Source: Paracoccaceae bacterium
Lineage (GTDB): Bacteria; Pseudomonadota; Alphaproteobacteria; Rhodobacterales; Rhodobacteraceae
Length of the DNA stretch: 64,000 nt
Direction of reading: 5' to 3'
Assembly (NCBI GenBank): GCA_026989355.1
Contig: JALSJM010000001.1
Span: 1-64,000, forward strand
A program made the position numbers and the translations under genes. The notes below the pieces were generated by a model. That model searched no databases. It worked only from the letters and a program-made list of their open reading frames with translations, and was not told the DNA's origin. Shown here piece by piece: positions 38,090 through 47,825 of the stretch. The number at the start of each line of letters is the position of its first letter. Within the stretch, counting starts at the first letter, position 1.

Positions 38090-38110
38090 GGGCGCGGAAA
38101 ACCCGCGCCC
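38090..38110 (+). promoter_or_regulatory. bztA-bztB intergenic hairpin
   Basis: GGGCGCGG (38090-38097), loop AAAAC, CCGCGCCC (38103-38110), a perfect 8-bp GC-rich stem followed only by TTGTCC. In ABC operons such hairpins after the binding-protein gene stabilise its mRNA or reduce read-through to the permease genes. Confidence 0.6.
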
Positions 38111-38203
38111 TTGTCCTATCTGGAAACAGGAAATTACCCCGGGGCCACATGAGCGCGCCTGCTCGTGTGGGGGGATGTAACCGGGGATGCAGGGAAGTCT
38201 CTC

Positions 38204-39475
38204 ATGACAACACTGACCGATCCTCCGAAGGAGTCGTTCCGGCTTGGAATGCTGATTTACGACTCGCGCTACAGGTCGATCACCATTCAGGTGGCCGCAC
38301 TGATCGCCTTTCTCATCGGCATGGGATGGATTGTCAGCAACACGATGAACAATCTGGCCTCGCTCGGGAAGGAGATCGATTTCGGGTTTCTGAAAGAGCC
38401 TGCGAGCTATGACATCAACCAGAGGCTGATCGAATACACTTCGCGCGACACCCATGCCCGGGCGGCCTTTATCGGGCTGCTGAACACATTGCTGGTTGCT
38501 GTTCTGGGCTGTGTTCTTGCGACCATCATCGGCGTATTCGTCGGGGTGCTGCGGCTTTCGAAGAACTGGCTGGTCGGCCGGGTGATGACGGTTTACGTGG
38601 AAGCTCTGCGCAACGTGCCGACACTGTTGTGGATCGTGTTCCTGATGGCGATCATCACCGAAACCCTGCCGGCCCCGAGAGACTTCAAGAGCGGCGAAGC
38701 CGAGATGCTGCTTGGCGGCACCGTGGCCGTTACCAATCGGGGCACTTACATTCCCGAGCCGGTTTTCAGCTACAGCCTTGGCAACATCAAGTTGCTCGAA
38801 GGGTTTTATAACAACAGTTTCCGGTTCGAGGTCAGCCTTGACCTGATCGTGATTCTCTGCGTGCTGATCGGCGGAATCCTGATTTCGGGCCTGATCAAGC
38901 GTCGGGCCGACAGGGTTCAGGCGGCAACCGGCGACCGGCCGAAAACCTGGCATCTTCGTCTGGCGGTCGTGGTGTTGCCAACCGTCTTCGTGCTGTGGCT
39001 GCTCGGGCTTTTCTTCGTCGTGCCAGAGATCAAGGGCTTCAACTTCAGGGATGGCATACATCTGCGCGCCTCGTTCCTGGCACTGTGGCTTGCGCTTTCC
39101 TTCTATACGGCAGCCTTCATCGCCGAGATCGTGCGTGCCGGGATCATGGCGATTTCGAAAGGTCAGTCCGAGGCTGCGGCCGCACTGGGTCTGCGTTCCG
39201 GCCGGATCATGAGCCTGGTGATCCTGCCGCAGGCGCTTCGGGTGATCATCCCGCCGCTGATTTCACAATATCTGAACCTGACCAAGAACTCGTCGCTGGC
39301 CATTGCGGTGGGTTACATGGACATCACGGGCACGCTTGGCGGAATCACGCTGAACCAGACCGGCCGCGAGCTAGAGTGCCTTCTTCTTCTGATGCTCATC
39401 TACCTGACCATCTCGTTGCTGATTTCCAGCGTGATGAACTGGTATAATGAGCGCGTGAAACTGACGGAGCGTTGA
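38204..39475 (+). CDS. bztB: Glutamate/glutamine/aspartate ABC transporter, permease BztB
   Basis: A 423-residue inner-membrane permease, about eight hydrophobic segments, of the BztB/AapQ type with an enlarged loop between helices. The ABC coupling loop is the EAA region (SKGQSEAAAALGLRSGRIMSLV, split by membrane helices). ATG 38204 is preceded by AGGGAAGTC; an in-frame GTG 39 bases upstream lacks a good site. It pairs with BztC. The stop is followed after one base by the ATG of bztC. Confidence 0.93.
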   Translation: MTTLTDPPKESFRLGMLIYDSRYRSITIQVAALIAFLIGMGWIVSNTMNNLASLGKEIDFGFLKEPASYDINQRLIEYTSRDTHARAAFIGLLNTLLVAVLGCVLATIIGVFVGVLRLSKNWLVGRVMTVYVEALRNVPTLLWIVFLMAIITETLPAPRDFKSGEAEMLLGGTVAVTNRGTYIPEPVFSYSLGNIKLLEGFYNNSFRFEVSLDLIVILCVLIGGILISGLIKRRADRVQAATGDRPKTWHLRLAVVVLPTVFVLWLLGLFFVVPEIKGFNFRDGIHLRASFLALWLALSFYTAAFIAEIVRAGIMAISKGQSEAAAALGLRSGRIMSLVILPQALRVIIPPLISQYLNLTKNSSLAIAVGYMDITGTLGGITLNQTGRELECLLLLMLIYLTISLLISSVMNWYNERVKLTER

Positions 39476-39476
39476 T

Positions 39477-40892
39477 ATGAGCACCAAATCCTATGTTCGT
39501 ACCGAAATGCTCCCCGAGAAGGCTCCGCCGCCGACAGAAGTGGGCATTATCGGCTGGATGAAGGAAAATCTCTTTTCCGGCTGGCTGAACTCGCTCATGA
39601 CAGTGATCACGGCCTATCTCATCTTCTGGGTTCTGGCGGCCATCCTGCCCTGGCTCATGAACAGCGTGTGGAATGCCGGATCGCTCAATGAATGTCGCGA
39701 GATCCTGCAGGGTGAAGCCGGCGCCTGCTGGGGGGTGATCAACGAACGCTTCAACCAGTTGATGTTCGGTTTCTATCCCGAAAATCTCTATTGGCGGCCG
39801 GTGCTGGCCTTCGTTCTGATGTTTGTGGCGCTGGCACCGGTCCTGTTCAATCCGATGCCGTCGGGTCTGAAGATCGCCTGGGGTGTTTTCCTGGTTATCG
39901 GTTGCTGGATGCTGTATCGGGTAGGAGCACCTGGCCTGGCCTATGTGGTATTCCTTGTTGCCGGAGGCGCGTTCTTTCTTGACAGGCTGGCGTCGAAGAT
40001 GGTCTGGTTTTCGGCTCTTTTCCCCTTTCTGGCCGTCTGGCTTCTGTGGGGGGGAACGGCCTGGAACGTGACCATGGCGCTTTTCGGTTTCGTGATCGGT
40101 TATCTTGTCTATCGCTTCCTGTCGCCGGCAGTGGGTTTTCTGTTCGGGCTGATCCTTGCCGTTCTGATAACCGTCGCATGGTGGCTTTTTCTGGCCGGTC
40201 CGGTTGCTGCAACATTGGCCGGGAGCATTCCTCTTGAGCTTGCCCCGGTGGAAAGCCGCAAGTTCGGGGGGCTTACGCTGGCGCTCATGCTTGGTGTTAC
40301 CGGGATCGTCGGTTCCTTGCCGCTGGGTATCGTGCTGGCGCTTGGGCGACAGTCGGATCTGCTGATCGTCAAGTCGCTCTGTGTCGGGTTCATCGAATTC
40401 ATTCGCGGCGTGCCGCTGATCACACTGCTGTTCGTGGCATCTACCCTTCTGAACCTGTTCCTGCCTCCGGGCACCGAGTTCGATATCATCCTGCGGGTGA
40501 TGATCATGGTCACGCTGTTTGCGGCGGCCTACATGGCCGAGGTGATCCGTGGCGGCCTTGCCGCGCTTCCGAAGGGGCAGTATGAGGCGGCCGATGCGCT
40601 TGGCCTCGATTACTGGAAGGCACAGCGGCTGATCATCATGCCTCAGGCGCTGAAGATCTCGATCCCCGGGATCGTGAGCACCTTCATAGGGCTGTTCAAG
40701 GATACGACGCTTGTATCCATCATCGGCCTTTTCGACATGCTCGGCTGGGCCAATGCCATTCGGGCCAACGCGGAATGGACCGGCATCGTGTGGGAGCTTT
40801 ATGCGTTCATCGCATTCGTGTTCTTCATATTCTGCTTCTGCATGTCCCGCTACTCCATGTATCTGGAGCGCAAGCTTCAGACTGGCCACTAA
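39477..40892 (+). CDS. bztC: Glutamate/glutamine/aspartate ABC transporter, permease BztC
   Basis: A 471-residue permease of the BztC/AapM type. The C-terminal half is the standard permease domain with EAA loop [20 protein letters not shown]. The N-terminal 245 residues carry extra hydrophobic helices (about residues 36-60, 105-125, 130-150, 155-175, 180-200 and 205-235), more than the basic five-to-six-helix permease and apparently larger than BztC of R. capsulatus. Whether the extra helices are functional is unknown. Next to bztB with one base between. Confidence 0.92.
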   Translation: MSTKSYVRTEMLPEKAPPPTEVGIIGWMKENLFSGWLNSLMTVITAYLIFWVLAAILPWLMNSVWNAGSLNECREILQGEAGACWGVINERFNQLMFGFYPENLYWRPVLAFVLMFVALAPVLFNPMPSGLKIAWGVFLVIGCWMLYRVGAPGLAYVVFLVAGGAFFLDRLASKMVWFSALFPFLAVWLLWGGTAWNVTMALFGFVIGYLVYRFLSPAVGFLFGLILAVLITVAWWLFLAGPVAATLAGSIPLELAPVESRKFGGLTLALMLGVTGIVGSLPLGIVLALGRQSDLLIVKSLCVGFIEFIRGVPLITLLFVASTLLNLFLPPGTEFDIILRVMIMVTLFAAAYMAEVIRGGLAALPKGQYEAADALGLDYWKAQRLIIMPQALKISIPGIVSTFIGLFKDTTLVSIIGLFDMLGWANAIRANAEWTGIVWELYAFIAFVFFIFCFCMSRYSMYLERKLQTGH

Positions 40893-40909
40893 TACGAAGG
40901 AGCGACGCT

Positions 40910-41701
40910 ATGTCTGAACGCGCTACAGAAAACCGTTCGGCTTCCACCAATAACCATCTTTCGGGTGAAACGGCGATCGAGATCGTCAACATGAACAAGT
41001 GGTATGGTTCGTTTCACGTGTTGCGGGACATCAATCTGACCGTCAGCCGGGGTGAAAGGATCGTGATCTGCGGGCCTTCGGGTTCGGGGAAATCCACATT
41101 GATCCGCTGCATCAACCGGCTGGAAGAACACCAGAAGGGCAAGATCATCGTCGATGGCACCGAGCTTTCGTCGGATCTGAAGAACATTGACAAGATCCGC
41201 CGCGAAGTGGGGATGGTGTTTCAGCACTTCAACCTGTTTCCGCATCTGACGATCCTCGAAAACTGCACCCTGGCGCCGATCTGGGTGCGCAAGATGCCGC
41301 GCAAGGAGGCTGAGGAAATTGCCATGCATTTCCTGCGCAAGGTGAAGATTCCCGAACAGGCCGACAAGTATCCCGGTCAGCTTTCAGGGGGGCAGCAGCA
41401 GCGGGTGGCGATCGCCCGGGCCCTGTGCATGAAGCCGCGCATCATGCTGTTTGACGAGCCCACATCAGCCCTTGATCCCGAGATGATCAAGGAGGTGCTC
41501 GATACCATGGTGGAACTGGCCGAGGAAGGCATGACGATGCTTGTGGTTACCCATGAGATGGGCTTCGCCCGCCAGGTGGCCGACCGTGTGATCTTCATGG
41601 ACCAGGGGCAAATCGTCGAACAGAACGAGCCCGAGGAATTTTTCAGCAATCCGCAGTCGGATCGCACCAAGCTGTTCCTCAGTCAGATCCTCGGGCACTG
41701 A
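40910..41701 (+). CDS. bztD: Glutamate/glutamine/aspartate ABC transporter, ATPase BztD
   Basis: A 263-residue ATP-binding subunit. Walker [10 protein letters not shown] is at 55-63, followed by the Q-loop [11 protein letters not shown], signature [15 protein letters not shown], Walker [14 protein letters not shown] and the switch histidine in [11 protein letters not shown] 40910 after GAAGGAGCGACGCT gives the family N-terminus; in-frame codons upstream belong to the bztC region. A bidirectional terminator follows. Confidence 0.95.
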   Translation: MSERATENRSASTNNHLSGETAIEIVNMNKWYGSFHVLRDINLTVSRGERIVICGPSGSGKSTLIRCINRLEEHQKGKIIVDGTELSSDLKNIDKIRREVGMVFQHFNLFPHLTILENCTLAPIWVRKMPRKEAEEIAMHFLRKVKIPEQADKYPGQLSGGQQQRVAIARALCMKPRIMLFDEPTSALDPEMIKEVLDTMVELAEEGMTMLVVTHEMGFARQVADRVIFMDQGQIVEQNEPEEFFSNPQSDRTKLFLSQILGH

Positions 41702-41721
41702 GGAAGGCCTGTATCACAGGG

Positions 41722-41749
41722 AAAGCCCCGGCCATTGTGCCGGGGTTTT
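41722..41749 (+). terminator. Terminator between bztD and the convergent SixA-like gene
   Basis: AAAGCCCCGGC, loop CATTGT, GCCGGGGTTTT (one G-T pair). A runs on one side and T runs on the other suit both strands. It overlaps the stop codon of the minus-strand gene at 41749. Confidence 0.88.
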
Positions 41750-42261
41750 CATTCCAGATCCCGGGGCGAAACGAAAGCCACCAGCCGCCCCCTGACGCCG
41801 GGTTCAAGAGTGCGCCAGCTGTCTGCCGACAGATCAAGTACCGTTGTTGCACAGGTTGTGTATCGCTCGAAGGCCGGGTGATCGGGGGGGCAATCCGTCA
41901 GCATGTGTGCCAGTGCCGCCATGCCGGGGTTATGCGCCACAACAAGTATGGCATTGCCATGTCCGTGGTGCCGCAGGCTTTCAAGTATTTTGGCGGGGCT
42001 TGCCAGATAGAGCTGATCGAGAAGGGTGCCTTGGGTGTCGGGGCAGCACATGGCGATCCGTTCCCATGTCCTGCGTGCCCGTACGGCGCTGGAACACAGG
42101 GTCTGGGCCGGACAGAAGCCTTTGTCCTTCAGCCATTTCCCGATGGCTGTGGCGGCACGTGTGCCGCGCCTGTTCAACGGTCTGTGGAAATCGTCAAGCC
42201 CGGGATCCTTCCAGCTCGATTTCGCATGGCGGGTCAGAATGAGACGCAGGGGCCTGTCCAT
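41749..42261 (-). CDS. SixA-like histidine phosphatase family protein
   Basis: A 170-residue protein of the branch-2 histidine phosphatase fold. The active-site RHAKSSW (R11, H12) near the N-terminus and the later VAHNPGMAAL are typical of SixA, which dephosphorylates phosphohistidine domains. Conserved DFHRPLNRRG also fits. No cognate histidine-containing phosphotransfer protein lies nearby. It is downstream of the desaturase-family gene on the same strand, 47 bases away. The substrate is uncertain. Confidence 0.85.
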   Translation of the reverse strand: MDRPLRLILTRHAKSSWKDPGLDDFHRPLNRRGTRAATAIGKWLKDKGFCPAQTLCSSAVRARRTWERIAMCCPDTQGTLLDQLYLASPAKILESLRHHGHGNAILVVAHNPGMAALAHMLTDCPPDHPAFERYTTCATTVLDLSADSWRTLEPGVRGRLVAFVSPRDLE

Positions 42262-42308
42262 GATGGAAAATCATGCCACAGGCCCGGCCGGCGGATCAAG
42301 GGCACGCT

Positions 42309-43106
42309 TCAGTTGTTGCGCATGAAGGGCAGACGCAGCACCCAGCCCAGCCTTGCGGGGCGTTCGTCCTGCCATTCAAGGCCGATGGTCATGCGTTCAT
42401 GCCCCGCTTCGGGCTGGGGAATATAGGTGCCGAACAGGCGATCCCAGATTGACAGCGCGAAGCCATAGTTGCTGTCGTGCTCATGGCGGTGAACCGAGTG
42501 ATGCACGCGATGCATGTCGGGGGTTACCAGGAACAGCCTAACGATCCGGTCTGTCCGTGGTGGCAGGTGGATGTTGGCATGGTTGAACATGGCGGTGCCG
42601 TTCAGGATGATTTCGAACAGGAGCACCCCAAGGGCCGGAAGCCCGAGCAGATAGACAAGCCCGATCTTGAGCAGCATGGAAAAGGCGATCTCGACCGGGT
42701 GAAAGCGGATCGCCGTTGTGACATCGATATCCCGATCGGCATGGTGAACGCGGTGAAAACGCCACAGGAAGGGCACCTTGTGGGTAACCAGATGCTGCAG
42801 CCAGATCGCGAAATCAAGGAAAAGAATGGTGGCGGTAATGCTTGCCCAGGCAGGCCAGTCAAGCTGGTTCAAAAGCCCCCAGCCGTTTTTCTGTGCGTCG
42901 TAAGCTGCCCCGACTGCCAGAAACGGCATTGCAATGGCCATGAGTCTGAGTGTCAGTGTATCAATGATCACGATCGCCCAGTTGGTGGGCCAGCGCTTGC
43001 CGCGGGGCATTACCCGCGCGCGACGCGGGGCCAGTGCTTCGAGGCTGGCGAACAGGACAAACAGTCCGGCAAAGACGGACAGGCGGATCAGGGCTTCGTT
43101 TTCCAT
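42309..43106 (-). CDS. Sterol desaturase / fatty acid hydroxylase family membrane protein
   Basis: A 265-residue integral membrane protein of the di-iron hydroxylase superfamily. The histidine boxes are visible: H105xxxH109 (HLVTH), H118xxHH (121-122), H176 and H180, and H199xxHH (202-203). Four to five hydrophobic helices surround them. Such proteins hydroxylate or desaturate lipids, sterols or carotenoids; the substrate cannot be assigned. It lies in line with argB (76 bases) and the SixA-like gene, perhaps one transcript. Confidence 0.88.
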   Translation of the reverse strand: MENEALIRLSVFAGLFVLFASLEALAPRRARVMPRGKRWPTNWAIVIIDTLTLRLMAIAMPFLAVGAAYDAQKNGWGLLNQLDWPAWASITATILFLDFAIWLQHLVTHKVPFLWRFHRVHHADRDIDVTTAIRFHPVEIAFSMLLKIGLVYLLGLPALGVLLFEIILNGTAMFNHANIHLPPRTDRIVRLFLVTPDMHRVHHSVHRHEHDSNYGFALSIWDRLFGTYIPQPEAGHERMTIGLEWQDERPARLGWVLRLPFMRNN

Positions 43107-43182
43107 GATGCGAACCTATACGGAGAGGCACAAAGCGCAATCCCTGCCTGTGCACAATGGTGTTATCGGCGAGCAGAGAAGA

Positions 43183-44073
43183 CTATGACAGATCCGGGGG
43201 TGGGGAAGCCTTTTCAGACCGGATCAGTGTGCCTGCGCCGTGGTCGGTGTAAAGCTCGAGCAGGCAGGCATTGGGCGCCCGCCCATCAAGGATGACCACA
43301 CCGCGTACGCCGCCCTCGATTGCGTTCAGGGCGGTTTCGGTCTTGGGGATCATGCCACCGGCAATGATTCCCGCCTTTATGAGCTCACGAATCTGCTCGG
43401 GGGTGAGTTCGCTCAGAACATCGCCCTTGTCATTCTTGACACCGGGGACATCGGTCAGCAACAGCAGCCTGTCGGCCTGGAGGGCGGTGGCAATGGCGCC
43501 GGCAACGGTGTCGCCGTTGATGTTGAAGGTTTCTCCGTCATGTCCCGAGCCAAGCGGGGCGATCACCGGAATCGTGTCGGCCGCGAAGAGCGTGTGCAGA
43601 ACGGAGGGATCGATCTTGCCTGGCGTTCCGACAAATCCGAGCTTCGGATCGGCCTGATCGCAGGTTATCAGATTGGCGTCCTTTCCCGACAGACCGACAG
43701 CCTTGCCGCCCTGGGCATTGATTGCCTGAACGATGCGCTTGTTGACCCGCCCCGAAAGCACCATTTCCACGACTTCCACGGTCTGGGCATCGGTGATGCG
43801 CTTGCCATCCACGAAATCGGATCTGATCCCCAGCCTTTCCAGCATCTGGTTGATCATCGGACCGCCGCCGTGCACGATCACCGGGTTCACGCCAACCTGC
43901 TGCATCAGCACGATGTCGCGGGCGAAACTGTCCATCGCTTCATCATCGCCCATGGCGTTGCCGCCGAATTTCACGACAACCGTCGCACCGTCATAACGCT
44001 GCAGCAGGGGCAGCGCGTGCGAAAGCGTGCGTGCGGTTGCGATCCAGTCGCGATTGATGGTTCTTTTCTTCAT
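43183..44073 (-). CDS. argB: Acetylglutamate kinase
   Basis: A 296-residue kinase, the second step of arginine synthesis (N-acetylglutamate + ATP). It has [11 protein letters not shown] near residue 30, [21 protein letters not shown], and the nucleotide-binding [12 protein letters not shown] plus LTDVPGV. It starts at ATG 44073 after GGGGAAAAG; in-frame sequence further upstream runs through the promoter. Divergent from the SDR gene. Feedback-sensitive ArgB has an N-terminal helix; here one is present (residues 1-25). Confidence 0.95.
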   Translation of the reverse strand: MKKRTINRDWIATARTLSHALPLLQRYDGATVVVKFGGNAMGDDEAMDSFARDIVLMQQVGVNPVIVHGGGPMINQMLERLGIRSDFVDGKRITDAQTVEVVEMVLSGRVNKRIVQAINAQGGKAVGLSGKDANLITCDQADPKLGFVGTPGKIDPSVLHTLFAADTIPVIAPLGSGHDGETFNINGDTVAGAIATALQADRLLLLTDVPGVKNDKGDVLSELTPEQIRELIKAGIIAGGMIPKTETALNAIEGGVRGVVILDGRAPNACLLELYTDHGAGTLIRSEKASPPPDLS

Positions 44074-44096
44074 TGTCTTTTCCCCGTGCTGGGTTG

Positions 44097-44125
44097 TTGT
44101 TAGATTGTTGCACGGCAACTGCCAA
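44097..44125 (-). promoter_or_regulatory. argB promoter
   Basis: On the minus strand, TTGGCA (44125-44120), a 17-base spacer and TAACAA (44102-44097), about 24 bases from the argB start. Confidence 0.55.
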
Positions 44126-44191
44126 GGGGCAGGGGCATGATGATGGCCAATTCCCGAAAGGGCGAACGGGCGCCGGCATGAGGCAGGCAGG

Positions 44192-44932
44192 ATGAACGAC
44201 GGTTCGATGCAGAAGACCATGGTGCTTACGGGGGCAAGCCGGGGGATCGGCCATGCAACGGTACGCAGGTTCAATGCCGAAGGCTGGCGGGTGATTACCT
44301 GTTCGCGCCAACCGTTTTCCGACAAGTGTCCCTGGGAAGGGGGGATGGAGAATCACGTTCAGATCGATCTTTCCTCACCGGAAAACACTATTGCGGCTGT
44401 CGAGGTGATCCGCGAAAAGCTGGACGGGCGCCTGGATGCGCTGGTCAACAATGCCGGCATTTCACCCAAAGGGCCGAACGGAGAGCGCCTGAATACGATC
44501 AATACCGATCTCAGAACCTGGGGCCATGTGTTTCATGTCAATTTCTTTGCGCCCGTGGTGCTGGCACGGGGGCTTATCAACGAACTGGCCGAGGCCAGAG
44601 GGTCGGTGGTCAATGTGACTTCGATCGCAGGTAGCCGGGTGCATCCTTTTGCGGGTGCCGCCTATGCCACATCAAAGGCGGCGCTGGCGGCGCTTACCCG
44701 CGAGATGGCGCATGACTTCGGCCCCTTCGGCGTGCGTGTGAATGCCATTGCTCCGGGTGAAGTGGAAACCTCGATTCTCAGCCCCGGCACCGAAAAGATC
44801 GTCAAACGGATTCCATTGAGTCGCCTCGGGCAACCCGAAGAGGTTGCCTCGGTCGTCTTTTTTCTCTGCTCGGAGGAATCGTCCTATGTTTCCGGCACCG
44901 AGATCGAGGTGAACGGTGCGCAGCATGTCTGA
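44192..44932 (+). CDS. SDR-family NAD(P)-dependent oxidoreductase
   Basis: A 246-residue short-chain dehydrogenase. The dinucleotide motif TGASRGIG is at 13-20, NNAG at 86-89, and the catalytic S144, Y158 and K162 (YATSK) are present. It ends with [12 protein letters not shown], typical of the classical family. The first ATG is at 44192; ATG 44207 is an alternative start that removes five residues. Substrate unknown. Divergent from argB and convergent with the EAL gene. Confidence 0.9.
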   Translation: MNDGSMQKTMVLTGASRGIGHATVRRFNAEGWRVITCSRQPFSDKCPWEGGMENHVQIDLSSPENTIAAVEVIREKLDGRLDALVNNAGISPKGPNGERLNTINTDLRTWGHVFHVNFFAPVVLARGLINELAEARGSVVNVTSIAGSRVHPFAGAAYATSKAALAALTREMAHDFGPFGVRVNAIAPGEVETSILSPGTEKIVKRIPLSRLGQPEEVASVVFFLCSEESSYVSGTEIEVNGAQHV

Positions 44933-44954
44933 AGGCGCGGGGCGTGGGTGTGAT

Positions 44955-45794
44955 TCAGGCGCTTTTCCGTGCCGCCGGGATGCGCCAGGGGGGCGTGACG
45001 GTGGGTGCGGCGAAGTAATATCCCTGAAGGCAGTCGATACCGGCATCGCACAGGAAATTGACATCGGCAGCGCTTTCCACGCTTTCCGCGACACTCAGCA
45101 TGTCGAACTGACGGGCAATGCCGATCAGGGCCCTGGCAAGAACCTGGTTGTCGGGATTCGTGTGAATGCCGCGGATGAACTGCCCGTCGATTTTCAGAAT
45201 GTCGAAATAGAAATCGCGCAGATGGCGAAAGGCGGTAAAGCCGGCGCCGAAATCGTCCAGCGCGAAGGAAATGCCTTTCATCTGCAGGTTTTCCATGAAA
45301 CTGATCACCAGCTCGGGCATCTGCATGGCTGATGTTTCCGTGATTTCAAGGATCAGACGCTCTCCGGCGCTGGGATTCTGCTTCAGCCCGTCATGCAGGG
45401 TATTGATCCAGCGCTGATATCCGATGGAGCGTGCGGACATGTTGATCGAAAGGCGCAGGGTCGGTTCTTCGGCCAGAGCCTGAAAGCCGCATTCAAGGGC
45501 GAGGCAATCGATGATACGACCGGTTTCATGCGCCTCGACCACTTCGATGAATTCGGCCGCGGGAATGGTTCTGCCGCTGTCGTCAAGAACCCGGATCAGG
45601 CCTTCGTAGAAGGCCACCGGGTTTTCGCCGCTGGCCAGGATAACCGGCTGAAAGGCCAGCATTACCTGTTTCCGTCTGACGGCATTTTCTACCATTTTCG
45701 TCACGTTGCGATCGCGCTTGCTGAGCGCATAGGTAAGAGGGTCCTTCACCGGGGATGTCTGATCGAACTCGTTTGACTGATGTGGCGCTGACAT
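44955..45794 (-). CDS. EAL-domain protein, probable cyclic-di-GMP phosphodiesterase
   Basis: A 279-residue cytosolic protein that is nearly all EAL domain, with about 40 leading residues and no GGDEF, sensor or membrane part. Catalytic residues are all present: E64 (in EGL, instead of EAL), N118, E150, D180 and D181 (DDFGAG), K201, E237 and Q257, so it is predicted to cleave c-di-GMP. ATG 45794 follows GGAGAAG eight bases upstream; a longer in-frame start at 45899 lacks this and adds unrelated sequence. Confidence 0.9.
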   Translation of the reverse strand: MSAPHQSNEFDQTSPVKDPLTYALSKRDRNVTKMVENAVRRKQVMLAFQPVILASGENPVAFYEGLIRVLDDSGRTIPAAEFIEVVEAHETGRIIDCLALECGFQALAEEPTLRLSINMSARSIGYQRWINTLHDGLKQNPSAGERLILEITETSAMQMPELVISFMENLQMKGISFALDDFGAGFTAFRHLRDFYFDILKIDGQFIRGIHTNPDNQVLARALIGIARQFDMLSVAESVESAADVNFLCDAGIDCLQGYYFAAPTVTPPWRIPAARKSA

Positions 45795-45919
45795 TGCTGG
45801 TCTTCTCCGTCCCGAATGCGGCCAGACTGCCATCCAAAGATCTAAAATTCGGTAAATGTTTTCAATTTGTTCCAAGTTTTCGGAGGCAGAAACAACCATC
45901 CGGCCGGCATTCTTCCGGC

Positions 45920-46186
45920 TCAGTGGTGCCCTTTGCCGCCTGGTGCTTCGCGGCTCTTTTTCCTGCTTTCGGGAACCGGATCAAAACCGCTGCTTCCCCA
46001 GGGGTGGCAGCGCCCGATCCTTCTGATGGCCAGCCATGATCCCCTGATCGCACCGTGTTTTTCAAGTGCTTCCAGGGCATAGGCGCTGCAACTGGGCTGA
46101 TAGCGGCAGGACTGGCCGATCCAGGGCGACAGCACCAGCCGGTAAAGCCGCACGGGCAGGGCGATTATATGGGCCGCGATGTTCAT
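45920..46186 (-). CDS. yidD: Membrane protein insertion efficiency factor YidD
   Basis: An 88-residue protein with the family core [32 protein letters not shown] and the later [13 protein letters not shown], here split for brevity. YidD aids YidC-dependent membrane protein insertion. An N-terminal hydrophobic/amphipathic helix is present. Its start overlaps the end of rnpA (ATGA), as expected. Part of the rpmH-rnpA-yidD set; yidC is not in this window. Confidence 0.93.
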   Translation of the reverse strand: MNIAAHIIALPVRLYRLVLSPWIGQSCRYQPSCSAYALEALEKHGAIRGSWLAIRRIGRCHPWGSSGFDPVPESRKKSREAPGGKGHH

Positions 46187-46635
46187 CGATCAGGTTGGTG
46201 AATCTGTTGCAGGGCGCGCTCCAGATCCCTTTCCATCTCCACATAGGGGTGCGATACGGTCTTGTCAGCGCGTCCGATCAGAACATAATCCCACCCAGCC
46301 CTGCCGCATTTCGGAAGCAGGGCGTGGGCCAGCGCCCGCAGCCGGCGTTTGGCGCGATTGCGGGTAACGGCGTTGCCGACCTTTCTGGAGCATGTAAAGC
46401 CCACACGAATGACTTGCGGTCTGTCTCCGGGCGGATCGCCATCTGCCGCGCTGCGCCTGCGGGCCTGAAGGATGAAGCTTTCGGTTGCCTTGCGCCTGGC
46501 GCGTGCAGCCTTCAGGAAATCGGCACGCTTGCGCAGGGTTTCCACGCGCGGAAGAGGCACAGATGAAGAAACCGCCTCGGGTCGTCTCGCGGGGGCGGCC
46601 TTGCTGCCTGCCACGAATGCCTTCGGCGGTTTCAT
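46183..46635 (-). CDS. rnpA: Ribonuclease P protein component
   Basis: A 150-residue basic protein that helps the RNase P RNA process the 5' ends of tRNAs. The signature [15 protein letters not shown] (RNR-type motif near residue 90) and [14 protein letters not shown] are present. The first 30 residues are longer than E. coli RnpA, and the true start could be further in; ATG 46635 is the only ATG near the N-terminus. Overlaps yidD by four bases. Confidence 0.9.
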   Translation of the reverse strand: MKPPKAFVAGSKAAPARRPEAVSSSVPLPRVETLRKRADFLKAARARRKATESFILQARRRSAADGDPPGDRPQVIRVGFTCSRKVGNAVTRNRAKRRLRALAHALLPKCGRAGWDYVLIGRADKTVSHPYVEMERDLERALQQIHQPDR

Positions 46636-46675
46636 TTTTCACGTTCCCCGCAGGGTGCCGCCGGGGGCAGCCGGA

Positions 46676-46810
46676 TCAGGCGCTCAGAACCTTGCGGCCC
46701 TTTGCGCGACGCGCATTCAGAATCTTGCGGCCGGCCTTGGTGGCCATGCGCGCCCGAAACCCGTGACGGCGTTTGCGGACCAGGTTCGAAGGTTGATAGG
46801 TGCGTTTCAT
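46676..46810 (-). CDS. rpmH: 50S ribosomal protein L34
   Basis: A 44-residue, very basic protein, the smallest 50S protein. It begins [20 protein letters not shown] and ends GRKVLSA, the standard family ends. ATG at 46810, stop at 46676. It has a strong promoter (46880-46908) and precedes rnpA by 40 bases. Confidence 0.97.
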   Translation of the reverse strand: MKRTYQPSNLVRKRRHGFRARMATKAGRKILNARRAKGRKVLSA

Positions 46811-46879
46811 CGCCCGTCTCCGTCAGCTAATGCCTGCACACCGATCAGGATTCGCAAGCCATTTATATCCGAAGCCCGT

Positions 46880-46908
46880 CATTTAGGGGCTGAGGTGGGA
46901 CAAGTCAA
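46880..46908 (-). promoter_or_regulatory. rpmH promoter
   Basis: On the minus strand, TTGACT (46908-46903), a 17-base spacer and TAAATG (46885-46880), about 70 bases before rpmH. One of the best matches to the consensus in the window. The remainder of the 280-base gap to 47090 holds a TTGACA at 46937 on the plus strand (see next gene) and no ORF. Confidence 0.7.
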
Positions 46909-47090
46909 TTCGCATCGGTCCGAAAGCTGCAACAAATTGACACCGAACATCTGTGCGATGTTTCAATCTTCCGGCAAAACCGCAAAATCGGCTCACCGCG
47001 GTTCAAGCCGGCGTGAAGGGGGTGTTGTCAGGGGAATGAACGTCGCATGTTGCCTTGCGTGAGGGCGAAACGGGATGAAAGGTATGGCCG

Positions 47091-47822
47091 ATGCGGGAAA
47101 TGAGTGAAACGGGAAAACCTGCAATCCTGCGGATGCTTCCCCTTGGGGCGATACTGGCCGTGGCGGTGATCGGGGCCTTTACGCTGCGTGACCATCTGAC
47201 ATTCGAGACCCTTCGCGAGAACCGTCAGACGCTGCTGGCCTTTCGCGATGAACATTACGTCGCGGCGGTCCTTGGCTTCATCACCGTTTACACGCTGATC
47301 GTCACCTTTTCGGTGCCGGGGGCGGCGATCGCGTCAATTACCGGCGGGTTTCTCTTTTCGATCTTCCCCGGCACTCTGTTCAACGTGCTTGCAGCTACAG
47401 TTGGCGCAACGCTGATCTTTCTGGCCGCGCGCTGGGGCGGCGGCGAAAGGCTGGCTGCCCACATGGAGAACGCGGACGGGGCCGTCAGGCGCATCAAGGC
47501 AGGTATCGATGCAAACCAGTGGTCGATGCTGTTCCTGATCCGGCTGGTGCCGGCCGTGCCTTTCTTCGTGGCCAATCTGGTGCCGGCGCTGGTCGGGGTG
47601 CCGCTTCATCGTTTCGTGATCTCGACATTCTTCGGCATCATGCCCGGAGCAATCGTCTATACCTCTGTCGGCAGCGGTCTCGGAGAAGTGTTCGCGCGGG
47701 GGGAGACCCCCGATCTCGGGGTGATCTTCGAGCCGCGCATCCTGCTGCCCATCCTGGGGCTGTGCGTACTTGCTGCTCTGCCGATGGTGCTGAAGCTGTT
47801 CTCGAAATCCGGAAGGCCGTAA
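47091..47822 (+). CDS. TVP38/TMEM64-family (DedA-like) membrane protein
   Basis: A 243-residue inner-membrane protein with about five to six hydrophobic segments of the VTT/DedA superfamily. It has the family pattern FSVPGAAIASITGGFLF (about residues 72-88) and RLVPAVPFFVANLVPALVGV (about 150-170). In bacteria this family is often adjacent or fused to a mercuric-reductase-like flavoprotein, as here (3 bases to the next gene). ATG 47091 follows AAAGG; ATG 47100 is also possible. A plus-strand TTGACA at 46937-46942 may be its -35, though no good -10 follows. Confidence 0.87.
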   Translation: MREMSETGKPAILRMLPLGAILAVAVIGAFTLRDHLTFETLRENRQTLLAFRDEHYVAAVLGFITVYTLIVTFSVPGAAIASITGGFLFSIFPGTLFNVLAATVGATLIFLAARWGGGERLAAHMENADGAVRRIKAGIDANQWSMLFLIRLVPAVPFFVANLVPALVGVPLHRFVISTFFGIMPGAIVYTSVGSGLGEVFARGETPDLGVIFEPRILLPILGLCVLAALPMVLKLFSKSGRP

Positions 47823-47825
47823 CCG

